6,659 bases of DNA from Zoogloeaceae bacterium (GCA_015657735.1 SSSX01000714.1:1-6659); one strand, 5' to 3'; shown: positions 1 through 6,373, numbered from the stretch's first letter. The notes: a model not told the origin generated them from the letters alone. Made by a program: numbers and translations.

Positions 1-84
1 GCGGCGGCGTTGTTCCACCACGTCGTCAAGCGTGACGACGTGCTCAACGCCATGCTGCCGGCCCGGCTGGACCGCCGGCGCTGA
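1..84 (+). CDS. C-terminal end of a cytochrome b561-type membrane protein (partial)
   Basis: The reading frame is open from the first base and ends in TGA at 82-84, giving the last 27 residues of a protein that starts outside the window. The segment reads AAALFHHVVKRDDVLNAMLP and then a short basic tail. An Ala/Leu-rich helix end carrying His-His, followed by a K/R-D-D-x-L-x-x-MLP stretch, is what I know from the C-terminus of prokaryotic cytochrome b561 proteins (YceJ/CybB type). These are four-helix, di-heme inner-membrane proteins that exchange electrons with quinone, and one His of this helix is a heme ligand. The gene lies 36 bp before the cytochrome-porin gene on the same strand, so it probably belongs to the same operon and would provide its inner-membrane step. 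Only the tail is visible, so the family call is a moderate-confidence inference. Confidence 0.55.
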   Translation, partial: AAALFHHVVKRDDVLNAMLPARLDRRR

Positions 85-108
85 GCGCATCCGGATTTCT
101 ACGACAAC

Positions 109-113
109 AAGGA
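109..113 (+). promoter_or_regulatory. Ribosome binding site of the cytochrome-porin gene
   Basis: AAGGA lies 7 nt before the ATG at 121. It supports that start and shows the gene can be translated independently of the upstream gene, which stops at 84. No promoter is evident in the 36-bp gap, which fits cotranscription. Confidence 0.6.
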
Positions 114-120
114 CAACTCC

Positions 121-1512
121 ATGCACCCGCTCACTTCCGGACGGCGAACCCGCCTGTCCGCCCTGCGCCGCGCCGGCACCCATGTGCTGGCGATTCTCGG
201 CTTCCTCGCCGCCGCGCCGGCCGCCCACGCGGTGCCCAGCTTCGCGCGCCAGACCGGCGCCGACTGCGCCGCCTGTCACGTCGGCGCCTACGGTCCGCAG
301 CTGACGCCGTACGGCATCAAGTTCAAGCTTGGCGGCTACACCGAAACCGACGGCAAGGACGGCAAGGTGCCGGTGTCGGCGATGCTGGTCGGCTCGTACA
401 CGCAGACCCGCAAGGCGCAGGCCGACCGCCCGACCGACACCACCAGCGTCAACAAGAACCTGGCCTTCGACGAAGCGTCGCTGTTCCTCGCCGGCCGCCT
501 GTCGGAGAAGATCGGCGCCTTCATCCAGGCCACTTACGACGGCGTCGGCCGCAGCACCGCGCTCGACCAGGTGGACATCCGCGCCGCCCACACCCTCGAG
601 CTGGCCGGCAAGGAAACCATCGTCGGCCTGAGCCTGAACAACAATCCGGGCGTGCAGGACCCGTTCAACACCATGCCGGTGTGGGGCTTCCCCTACACCT
701 CGTCGGCGCTCGCCTTCGGCATGGGCGGCGCCGGCACGATGATCAACGGCGGCCTCGAACAGCGCGTCGCCGGCCTGTCCGCCTACACCTTCTGGAACAA
801 CATGCTGTATGCCGAGCTCGGCACCTACCGCAGCCTGTCGCCGACCATGCAGAGCAAGCTCGGCGCCGGCCGCGCCGACGATCCCGGCCGGCTCGGCGGC
901 GGCACCACCTACTGGCGCCTGGCGGCCTTCCAGGATCTGAAGAAGCAGGCCTTCAACTTCGGCGTGTTCGGGCTCAACACCACGCTGCAGCCCGACCGCG
1001 CCGCGCCGGAGCGCAACAAGTTCAACGATATCGGCGTCGACGCCGCCTATCAGTTCCTCGGCACGCGCAAGCACGTGGCGACCGTGAACACCAGCTTCAT
1101 CCGCGAACGCCAGACCCGCGACGCGTGGATCGCCGCCGGCGAGGCGAGCGAGCGCAAGGGCCATCTCAACGAGTTCAAGCTGAACGGCTCCTACCATTAC
1201 GACCAGACCTGGGGCGCCACTGTCGGCCGCTTCCTGACTTCCGGCACCGCCGACGCCGCGCTCTACGCGACCGGCAACGGCGACTTCAGCTTCGCCAACG
1301 GTTCGCCGAACAGCTCCGGCTACATCCTGCAGGCCGACTGGACGCCGTGGGGCAAGGAAGCGTCGTGGAACGCCCCGTGGGCCAACCTGCGCCTGGGCGC
1401 CCAATACACGATGTTCACGAAGTTCAACGGGGCCAGGAACAACTACGACGGCAACGGCCGCGACGCGAAGGACAACAACACGCTGTTCCTCTTCGCGTGG
1501 ACGTCGTTCTGA
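121..1512 (+). CDS. Cyc2-like fused monoheme cytochrome c / outer-membrane porin
   Basis: This 463-residue secreted protein starts with a basic N-region and a hydrophobic core ending in AHA at residues 35-37, a likely signal peptidase site. The mature protein begins VPSFARQTG and has a single heme c site, C49-A-A-C52-H53; these are its only cysteines. A PQLTPYG segment and FKLGGY (about residues 59-72) follow. The remaining ~390 residues show short alternating polar/hydrophobic, aromatic- and glycine-rich stretches and end in TSF. A terminal Phe is typical of BAM-assembled outer-membrane barrels. A short N-terminal heme segment of FARQTG-xx-CxxCH type joined to a barrel is the architecture of Cyc2, the outer-membrane cytochrome-porin of Fe(II) oxidizers; usual Cyc2 length is about 400-480 residues. 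Whether this member oxidizes iron or another extracellular donor cannot be read from sequence. It sits between a b561-type gene and a periplasmic cytochrome c gene. Alternative: an uncharacterised monoheme barrel family related to Cyc2. Confidence 0.8.
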   Translation: MHPLTSGRRTRLSALRRAGTHVLAILGFLAAAPAAHAVPSFARQTGADCAACHVGAYGPQLTPYGIKFKLGGYTETDGKDGKVPVSAMLVGSYTQTRKAQADRPTDTTSVNKNLAFDEASLFLAGRLSEKIGAFIQATYDGVGRSTALDQVDIRAAHTLELAGKETIVGLSLNNNPGVQDPFNTMPVWGFPYTSSALAFGMGGAGTMINGGLEQRVAGLSAYTFWNNMLYAELGTYRSLSPTMQSKLGAGRADDPGRLGGGTTYWRLAAFQDLKKQAFNFGVFGLNTTLQPDRAAPERNKFNDIGVDAAYQFLGTRKHVATVNTSFIRERQTRDAWIAAGEASERKGHLNEFKLNGSYHYDQTWGATVGRFLTSGTADAALYATGNGDFSFANGSPNSSGYILQADWTPWGKEASWNAPWANLRLGAQYTMFTKFNGARNNYDGNGRDAKDNNTLFLFAWTSF

Positions 1513-1518
1513 GGGAGG
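1513..1518 (+). promoter_or_regulatory. Ribosome binding site of the small cytochrome c gene
   Basis: GGGAGG begins immediately after the stop codon of the preceding gene (1510-1512) and lies 7 nt before the ATG at 1526. The tight 13-bp junction indicates cotranscription with the cytochrome-porin gene. Confidence 0.7.
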
Positions 1519-1525
1519 CGCCACG

Positions 1526-1897
1526 ATGAAAGCGATTTTCGTGCTGCTCGCCGTGCTGGCCGGCGCCGTCAGCCTGCCGGCGCGGGCGGCCGGCGATGTG
1601 GACAAGGGCAAGGACGTGTTCGCCACCGAATGCGCCGAGTGCCACAGCGCCCGCGAAGGCAAGAACAAGAAGGGGCCGAGCATGTTCGCGGTGGTCGGCC
1701 GCAAGGCGGCCAGCGTGCCCGACGCCACCTACTCCGACGCCCTCAAGGGCAGCGGCATCCTGTGGACGCCGGACAAGATCGACGCCTACGTGAGCGCACC
1801 GAAGAAGCTGGTGCCGGGCGGCAAGATGAAGTACGACGGCCTCGCCAGCGCCGCCGAGCGGGCCGACCTGCTGGCCTACCTCGCCACGCTGCGCTGA
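1526..1897 (+). CDS. Periplasmic class I cytochrome c (cytochrome c2-like)
   Basis: This 123-residue protein has a signal peptide (MKAIFVLLAV core, cleavage near ARA/A at residues 19-22), leaving a mature soluble domain of about 100 residues. The heme c site is C36-A-E-C39-H40. KKGPSMFAVVGRKA (about residues 48-61) corresponds to the conserved GP.L..VVGR region of mitochondrial/c2-type cytochromes. M101, in VPGGKMKYDGL, is the probable sixth heme ligand, and the C-terminal helix reads ERADLLAYLATL. The protein should be a one-electron shuttle in the periplasm. It lies 13 bp downstream of the cytochrome-porin gene and directly before a terminator, so it is the last gene of that operon and the obvious partner for moving electrons between the outer-membrane cytochrome and the inner membrane. 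The family call is firm; the partner assignment is inferred from position. Confidence 0.9.
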   Translation: MKAIFVLLAVLAGAVSLPARAAGDVDKGKDVFATECAECHSAREGKNKKGPSMFAVVGRKAASVPDATYSDALKGSGILWTPDKIDAYVSAPKKLVPGGKMKYDGLASAAERADLLAYLATLR

Positions 1898-1919
1898 CCT
1901 CGCGGTCTGCCAGCACAAT

Positions 1920-1956
1920 GAACGGCGTCCCCTCGGGGACGCCGTTCCTGTTTGTG
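1920..1956 (+). terminator. Rho-independent terminator of the cytochrome operon
   Basis: AACGGCGTCCCC (1921-1932) is the exact reverse complement of 1935-1946, and G1920 can pair with C1947, giving a stem of about 12 bp closed by a tetraloop. It starts 23 bp after the stop codon of the small cytochrome c gene. The following tail (CCTGTTTGT) is only moderately T-rich. CACAA at 1914-1918 and TTGTG at 1952-1956 can add an outer helix, so some termination on the opposite strand is possible. Confidence 0.8.
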
Positions 1957-1960
1957 GCGG

Positions 1961-2000
1961 GCAACAATCGACGATGGATTGTTGCTGATTTTGCAACAAT
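1961..2000. repeat. Three alternating inverted copies of GCAACAAT
   Basis: GCAACAATC (1961-1969) is followed after 7 nt by its exact reverse complement GATTGTTGC (1977-1985). After another 7 nt (TGATTTT), GCAACAAT occurs again (1993-2000). The middle copy can pair with either outer copy, and the two direct copies are 32 bp apart, close to three helical turns. The block lies between the cytochrome terminator and the HD-GYP gene, about 105 bp before its start codon. It could be a pair of operator sites or two mutually exclusive RNA hairpins. I do not recognise a specific regulator. Confidence 0.7.
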
Positions 2001-2042
2001 GGTCCGCCGTGAGTCACGCCACGCGCGCCGCCACGAACTGCT

Positions 2043-2071
2043 TCAGCCGCGCCGCGGTCGGACGTTAATAC
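2043..2071 (+). promoter_or_regulatory. Possible promoter of the HD-GYP gene
   Basis: TAATAC (2066-2071) is the best -10-like hexamer in the intergenic region. TTCAGC (2043-2048), 17 nt before it, is a weak -35 match. It lies about 34 bp before the start codon, downstream of the GCAACAAT repeats and the terminator, where a promoter is expected. The assignment is by eye and tentative. Confidence 0.3.
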
Positions 2072-2104
2072 CGTTGTCTTCCCGTTTGCCTCAAGGTGGC
2101 CAAA

Positions 2105-3361
2105 ATGAACCTCCATGCCGATCTGCGTCATGTGATCTACGCGTTGTCGGACGCCCTCGACCTGGTCGGCGTCGACGATGTGGCCCACGGCAAGCGGGTC
2201 GGCATCATGGCCGCCGAATGCGGGCGCGTCGACGGCCAGGGCGAGCGCGAAACCGCCTTCCTGTTCGACCTCGGGATGCTCCACGACATCGGCGTGTCGT
2301 CCACCCGCACCCACTGCAACCTCGTCGAGAAGTTCGACTGGGACGGTTCGCAGGTGCACTGTGAAGTCGGCTACGCGCTGCTGAAGAGCTTTGTGCCCTT
2401 CGAGGCGATGGCGCTGCCGGTGCGCTACCACCACACGCGCTGGGAGCTGCTGGTCAAACTGGATGTGCCGCCGGCGACGATGCGCCAGGCCAACCTGATC
2501 TATCTGGTCGACCGCGTCGATGCCCTCGCCGCGCCGCACTATGCCGACAATTCGCTGCTGCTCGCCACCGACGAGATCCGCGGCAAGATCGTCGAGCATT
2601 CCGGCACCTACTTCTCGCCGGAACTGGTCGCGCTGTTTCTCGAGGCGTCGCGCACCGAAGCTTTCTGGCTGATGCTCGAACCGCGCTCGATCCAGGCCCG
2701 GCTGATCGATCTGCTGGCCCAGGGCCACGACTACCCGGCAACCGTCGACGACCTGAAGCGGCTGGGCGCGATCTTCGCCCGCATCGTCGACGCCAAGAGC
2801 CCGTTCACCGCCGAGCATTCGGTCGGCGTGGCGCGCCTCGCCCGCCTGCTGGCCGAACGCCTGGGTGTCAGCGCGGCGAACTGCGACAAGCTCGAGATCG
2901 CCGGCCTGCTGCACGACCTCGGCAAGCTCCGCGTCCCCGACGAAATCCTCGACAAGCCCGGCCGCCTCGACACCCGCGAGCGCAAGATCATCAACACCCA
3001 CAGCTACGAGACGTTCCAGATCCTGCGCAACATCCAGGGCTTCGAGGAGGTCACCCGCTGGGCCGCCTATCACCATGAAGAACCCGACGGCAGCGGCTAC
3101 CCCTTCCACCTGACGGCCGACGCGATGCCGCTGGAGGCGCGCATCCTGCGGGTCGCCGACATCTTCCAGGCGATGGTCCAGCGGCGGCCCTACCGCAAGG
3201 GCCTCGGCGACGACGAGGTGGCGGCTTTCATGCGTCAGCTGGCGGACGACGGCCGCATCGACCGGTCGGTGGCCAACGCGCTGCTCGCCGATGTGGCGGC
3301 CGCGCGTGCCGCCGCCTGCCCGCCCGCTGCCGACCTGCCCGAAGTGGGGCTGGCGGCCTGA
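2105..3361 (+). CDS. Tandem HD / HD-GYP domain protein, probable cyclic dinucleotide phosphodiesterase
   Basis: This 418-residue soluble protein has no signal peptide, membrane segment or receiver domain. The C-terminal half is a canonical HD-GYP domain: H238, LHDLGK with H270-D271 and K274, H299, HHEEPDGSGYP (323-333) and D352. HD-GYP domains hydrolyse cyclic di-GMP, and some hydrolyse cGAMP, using a di- or tri-metal centre. The N-terminal half is a second HD domain: H28, LHDIG with H60-D61, H85, H109-H110 and D136. Its spacing matches the C-terminal set, but the lysine and the GYP motif are missing. The ATG at 2105 is chosen because AAGGTGG (2093-2099) sits 5 nt before it; an in-frame GTG at 2096 would fall inside that site. 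The gene appears monocistronic: a terminator lies upstream and a convergent gene downstream. A role in lowering c-di-GMP is inferred from the family, and N-terminal HD catalysis is uncertain. Confidence 0.85.
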   Translation: MNLHADLRHVIYALSDALDLVGVDDVAHGKRVGIMAAECGRVDGQGERETAFLFDLGMLHDIGVSSTRTHCNLVEKFDWDGSQVHCEVGYALLKSFVPFEAMALPVRYHHTRWELLVKLDVPPATMRQANLIYLVDRVDALAAPHYADNSLLLATDEIRGKIVEHSGTYFSPELVALFLEASRTEAFWLMLEPRSIQARLIDLLAQGHDYPATVDDLKRLGAIFARIVDAKSPFTAEHSVGVARLARLLAERLGVSAANCDKLEIAGLLHDLGKLRVPDEILDKPGRLDTRERKIINTHSYETFQILRNIQGFEEVTRWAAYHHEEPDGSGYPFHLTADAMPLEARILRVADIFQAMVQRRPYRKGLGDDEVAAFMRQLADDGRIDRSVANALLADVAAARAAACPPAADLPEVGLAA

Positions 3362-3371
3362 TCAGGCCGCC
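3352..3371. repeat. Perfect 20-bp palindrome across two abutting stop codons
   Basis: GGCGGCCTGA (3352-3361) is followed directly by its reverse complement TCAGGCCGCC (3362-3371). The two TGA stop codons of the convergent HD-GYP and antiporter genes form the centre. As RNA it would fold to an 8-bp GC-rich stem with a GATC loop on either strand. There is no T-tract, so bidirectional termination is possible but weakly supported. Confidence 0.85.
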
Positions 3372-5062
3372 GTCACCCGCCCGGCCACGTAGCCGGCCAT
3401 CCCGCGGGCGAGTTCCTGCTCGCCGACGAAAACCTCGCCGAGGCGGTCGTGCCGCAGCAGTTCGGCGCTGTCTTCGGTGTCGGCGCGCAGCACCGTTTCG
3501 ATCTGCGGGTTGAGCTGGCGGGCGATGCGCACCATCTTGCGGCTGGCGAGGGTGTCGGGGGTGGTCACCACCAGCATCGCGGCGCGGGTGATGTGGGCCT
3601 GGACGAGGACCAGCGGGTCGGAGGCGTCGCCCGAGACGGCGGCCTTGCCGGCGGCGCGCAGCGCTTCGACGACTTCGCGGTTGCTGTCGGCCACCACGTA
3701 CGGCACCTGACCGGCGTCGAGGGTGGCGGCGATGTGACGGCCGACGCGGCCGAAGCCGACGATCACGACCTGGCCCGACAGCAGCTTGCGGTCGGTGGAC
3801 AGCGGCAGCGCGGCGAGCGGGTCGTCGCGCAGGTCGAGCTTGCGCGCCCACGCCGAATGGGCCCGCGCCCAGGTCTGCGCCGGTTCGACCGCGGCGAAGA
3901 CCAGCGCGTTGAGCGCGATCGAGATCAGCGCGCCGGCCAGGATCAGGTTCTGCCCCTCGGTGGTCAGCAGGCCGAGGGACAGCCCGAGGCCGGCCAGGAT
4001 GAACGAGAACTCGCCGATCTGGGCCAGGCTGGCGCCGACCGTCAGCGCGGTGTTGAGCGGGTAGCGGAAGGCCAGCACCAGCGCGATGGCGGCCACGGTC
4101 TTGCCGATCAGCACGATCGCCACCACCGCGGCAACCTTCAGCGGCGCGTCGACCAGCACCGCCGGATCGAAGAGCATCCCCACCGACACGAAGAACAGCA
4201 CCGAGAAGGCGTCGCGCAGCGGCAGCGAATCCTCGGCGGCGCGGTGGCTGAACTCCGACTCGCGCAGCATCATGCCGGCGAAGAAGGCGCCCAGCGCGAA
4301 GGACACGTCGAACAGCAGCGCCGAGCCGTAGGCCACGCCCACCGCCGCGGCGACCACGCACAGCGTGAACAGCTCGCGCGAGCCGCTTCTGGCGACCAGC
4401 CACAGGATGCGCGGAAAGGCGCGGCGGCCGACCACCAGCATCAGCGCGATGAAGGCCGACACCTTGGCCAGCGTCAGCCCGACGGTCAGCGCCAGGGCCT
4501 GCAGGTCGGCGCCCGGCGCGGCCGCGTCACGCGCGCCGAGCAGCGGGGCGAGGGCCGGCAGCAGCACGAGCACCAGCACCATCGCCAGATCCTCGACGAC
4601 CAGCCAGCCGACGGCGATGCGGCCGTTGGTCGAATCGAGGATGCCCTTGGCCTCCAGCGCCCGCAGCAGCACCACGGTGCTGGCCACCGACAGGGCCAGG
4701 CCGAAGACCACCGCCTCGCCCGCCGGCCAGCCCCAGGCGCTGGCCACGAGGGCGCCGAGGAGGGTCGCGACGGCGATCTGCACGACGGCGCCGGGCAAGG
4801 CGATCCGCCGCACGGCGAGCAGATCGTCGAGCGAAAAGTGCAGGCCGACGCCGAACATCAGCAGCATCACGCCGATCTCGGCGAGCTGGCCGGCCAGGTG
4901 CACGTCGGCGACGAAGCCCGGCGTGCCGGGGCCGATCAGCACGCCGGCGAGCAGGTAGCCGACCAGCGGCGGCATGCGCAGGCGGGCGGCGACGAGGCCG
5001 AGGAGCAAGGCCAGGCCGAGGCCGGTGGCGATCAGGGCGATCAGTGAAACGTTGTGGGGCAT
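3362..5062 (-). CDS. ybaL: YbaL/Kef-type cation:proton antiporter (CPA2 family) with RCK N domain
   Basis: This 566-residue inner-membrane protein opens very much like E. coli YbaL (about 558 residues): LRMPPLVGYLLAGVLIGPGT and LLMFGVGLHFSLDDL in the first 80 residues. Roughly twelve hydrophobic segments run to about residue 395. V-E157-D158-L in the middle of the membrane part corresponds to the acidic ion-binding/proton-coupling site of CPA2 exchangers. After a charged linker, residues 430-560 form a cytoplasmic TrkA-N/RCK domain with a Rossmann GFGRVGR at 436-442 and D459 at the end of the second strand, a dinucleotide-binding pattern. The likely role is K+ (or Na+) efflux in exchange for H+, gated by nucleotide binding. 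The start ATG fits the family N-terminus although no clear Shine-Dalgarno is visible. It follows the marR gene by 93 bp on the same strand and could be cotranscribed. A KefB/KefC assignment is less likely than YbaL from the N-terminal resemblance. Confidence 0.88.
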   Translation of the reverse strand: MPHNVSLIALIATGLGLALLLGLVAARLRMPPLVGYLLAGVLIGPGTPGFVADVHLAGQLAEIGVMLLMFGVGLHFSLDDLLAVRRIALPGAVVQIAVATLLGALVASAWGWPAGEAVVFGLALSVASTVVLLRALEAKGILDSTNGRIAVGWLVVEDLAMVLVLVLLPALAPLLGARDAAAPGADLQALALTVGLTLAKVSAFIALMLVVGRRAFPRILWLVARSGSRELFTLCVVAAAVGVAYGSALLFDVSFALGAFFAGMMLRESEFSHRAAEDSLPLRDAFSVLFFVSVGMLFDPAVLVDAPLKVAAVVAIVLIGKTVAAIALVLAFRYPLNTALTVGASLAQIGEFSFILAGLGLSLGLLTTEGQNLILAGALISIALNALVFAAVEPAQTWARAHSAWARKLDLRDDPLAALPLSTDRKLLSGQVVIVGFGRVGRHIAATLDAGQVPYVVADSNREVVEALRAAGKAAVSGDASDPLVLVQAHITRAAMLVVTTPDTLASRKMVRIARQLNPQIETVLRADTEDSAELLRHDRLGEVFVGEQELARGMAGYVAGRVTAA

Positions 5063-5155
5063 CGAGCAGACGTCGGGCGGTGGAGCGAGTCTGTTCGACG
5101 CCGATTTCGGGGCCCGGTTCGGCCCGCAGCGGATTTTGTTGGCGGGCGGGGGCCG

Positions 5156-5629
5156 TCAGTCTTCGCTGAGGTTGCGGAACATCACCTGCAGGGTTTCCAT
5201 CAGCCTGGTGAGCTGGCTGTCGCTGAGGCCGGCGTAGCCGCGCACGTAGATTTTCTGGGTCGCGTCCTGGATGCGGTCGGTCAGTTCGTCGCCCTTGGGC
5301 GTCACCAGCACGTCGGTGATGCGCGCATCGTCGGCGTTGGTGCGGGTGTCGACCAGGCCTTCGTCGCGCATGCGCTGGATGATGCGGGTCAGCGTCGACA
5401 GCTTGATGATCGAGTGGGTGGCCAGTTCGGACACGCTGACGGTGCCGTGCAGGCGCAGCATCAGCAGCACGCGCCGGGTGGGGACGTCGGTGCCGAGCTT
5501 CTTGAGCACCTTTTCCATCTCCTGCACGTAGATGGCGTGGACGCGGGCCAGCCAGTAGAAGGGGAATTCCTCGTAGCGGAAATCGGCGTGGTCCGGCAGG
5601 TAGCGGCTGTTTTTCTTGGGGGCGGTCAT
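5156..5629 (-). CDS. MarR-family transcriptional regulator
   Basis: This 157-residue cytoplasmic DNA-binding protein has N-terminal dimerisation helices (about 15-60) and a winged helix: VSVSELATHSIIKLSTLTRI with recognition helix into QRMRDEGLV (about 64-93). The wing contains D101-A-R103 and VLVTPKG, matching the family pattern DxRxxxVxLTxxG. A C-terminal dimerisation helix follows. There are no cysteines, so thiol-based redox sensing as in OhrR is excluded; the ligand may be a small aromatic acid, as in many MarR proteins, but nothing here identifies it. The ATG at 5629 gives the usual family length. The open frame extends upstream to 5881 through low-quality Pro/Arg/Ala-rich sequence and overlaps the HHE gene, so it is not used. 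No strong ribosome binding site is seen. Gene order HHE protein, marR, antiporter on one strand suggests these neighbours as candidate targets besides itself. Confidence 0.88.
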   Translation of the reverse strand: MTAPKKNSRYLPDHADFRYEEFPFYWLARVHAIYVQEMEKVLKKLGTDVPTRRVLLMLRLHGTVSVSELATHSIIKLSTLTRIIQRMRDEGLVDTRTNADDARITDVLVTPKGDELTDRIQDATQKIYVRGYAGLSDSQLTRLMETLQVMFRNLSED

Positions 5630-5687
5630 GGCGAAAACGGGTCGGTGGCTGGCGGAGCGCCCGCCGGGGAACGCCGGGCCGGGCGCG

Positions 5688-5701
5688 CCGGAACGTTCCG
5701 G
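5688..5701. promoter_or_regulatory. Candidate MarR operator (14-bp perfect palindrome)
   Basis: CCGGAACGTTCCGG is a perfect palindrome 58 bp upstream of the marR start codon, in the 139-bp gap between the HHE gene and marR. On the - strand a -10-like TATCCT (5713-5708) ends 6 bp before it, so the palindrome would overlap the transcription start. That is the usual position of an autoregulatory MarR operator. The link to this regulator is inference. Confidence 0.4.
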
Positions 5702-5768
5702 TGCCGAAGGATACCCCAGCGCGGCGGCATCCCGGAACAGGGGCGTGGCCGGCCCGTCACGGAAGGAG

Positions 5769-6368
5769 TCAGTCATCCTGGTAGGGGCCGCTGCCGAGGC
5801 CGAGCGGGGCCGGCGCGGCGGCCACCAGCTTCGAGAATATGCGCCGGAAATCCTCTTCGCCGGTGCTGCCGCGGGTGCCACCGAGGGGATCGGGGGTGGC
5901 CGCGAAGCCGGCGTCGGCCTGCGCCCAGTCGTCGGCAGTGAAGTGCTGGCGGATCAGCGGCAGGATCTCGCGCTCCTCGAGCAGCATGTGGTTGCGGTAA
6001 AAGGCGGCGTAGGCGTCGAAGGCGGTGGCGAAGCCGGCGAGGCCGTCGGGCGCGCCGTCGGTGTAGCGCTGCAGCGCCGCCTCGAGGGCGTGGATGCGCG
6101 CCTCGGCCTGGGTGTGCTCGGCCTCGAGGCGGGCCAGCGCGGCGGCGCCGTCGGTCGTGCGGGCCTTCAGCGGGCCGAACAGGAAACGGTCTTCCTTCGG
6201 GTGGTGGCGTTTCTCGGGGTAGGCGTCGAGGTAGTGGACCATCGCCGCGAACAGCCGGAAATCGGGCTGCAGCTTGCCGGCGCCGATATCGTGCAGCATC
6301 ACGCGGATGGCGTGGATGATGGCCGCCAGCGACTGGTGTTCGTCCATCAGAATGCGGATCGCTTCCAT
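5769..6368 (-). CDS. Hemerythrin-like HHE cation-binding protein
   Basis: This 199-residue soluble protein is largely helical. It carries the hemerythrin HHE ligand pattern: H11 in MDEHQ, H45 in MVHYLDAY, HHPKED at 55-60 (H55/H56 and E59), H85 in EAEH, and H127 with E131 in NHMLLEE. These His/Glu residues form the di-iron site of a four-helix bundle that binds O2 or NO or handles iron in known relatives. After about residue 145 comes a ~50-residue tail rich in Gly/Pro/Asp with no recognisable domain. There is no signal peptide, so it is cytoplasmic. AAAGGA 5 nt before the ATG supports the start. It begins 17 bp after the LivF-type ATPase gene, so cotranscription is likely although the functional link is unclear. 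marR lies downstream on the same strand. The specific ligand cannot be told from sequence. Confidence 0.88.
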   Translation of the reverse strand: MEAIRILMDEHQSLAAIIHAIRVMLHDIGAGKLQPDFRLFAAMVHYLDAYPEKRHHPKEDRFLFGPLKARTTDGAAALARLEAEHTQAEARIHALEAALQRYTDGAPDGLAGFATAFDAYAAFYRNHMLLEEREILPLIRQHFTADDWAQADAGFAATPDPLGGTRGSTGEEDFRRIFSKLVAAAPAPLGLGSGPYQDD

Positions 6369-6373
6369 GTGTT

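Noticed and set aside
681..1529. 282-codon open frame on the + strand inside the cytochrome-porin gene
   Set aside because: It is an Arg-rich alternate frame of a gene with a signal peptide, heme site and barrel end in the main frame.
1955..2000. Sigma-54 promoter or FNR box in the AT-richer intergenic stretch
   Set aside because: No GG-N10-GC spacing and no TTGAT-N4-ATCAA match was found; the symmetry is fully described by the GCAACAAT copies.
1424..3109. 561-codon open frame on the - strand
   Set aside because: It lies antisense to the cytochrome c gene, the terminator and most of the HD-GYP gene, all of which have clear motifs on the + strand. Its translation is low-complexity (V/A/G/R/H/Q) with no family signature, typical of antisense frames in GC-rich DNA.
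3228..4403. 391-codon open frame on the - strand
   Set aside because: It is an out-of-frame shadow of the antiporter gene with extreme Arg/Ala/Gly content.
3449..5047. 532-codon open frame on the + strand
   Set aside because: It is fully antisense to the YbaL-like antiporter. The product is an implausible run rich in H, Q, G, R and D with no motif.
5063..5155. Terminator between marR and the antiporter gene
   Set aside because: Only a 5-bp GGGCC/GGCCC stem with a 6-nt loop and no T-tract was found, too weak to call.
5630..5881. N-terminal extension of the MarR protein by about 84 residues
   Set aside because: The extension is Pro/Arg/Ala/Ser-rich, overlaps the HHE gene on the same strand and contains the putative operator. 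The 157-residue form matches the family length.
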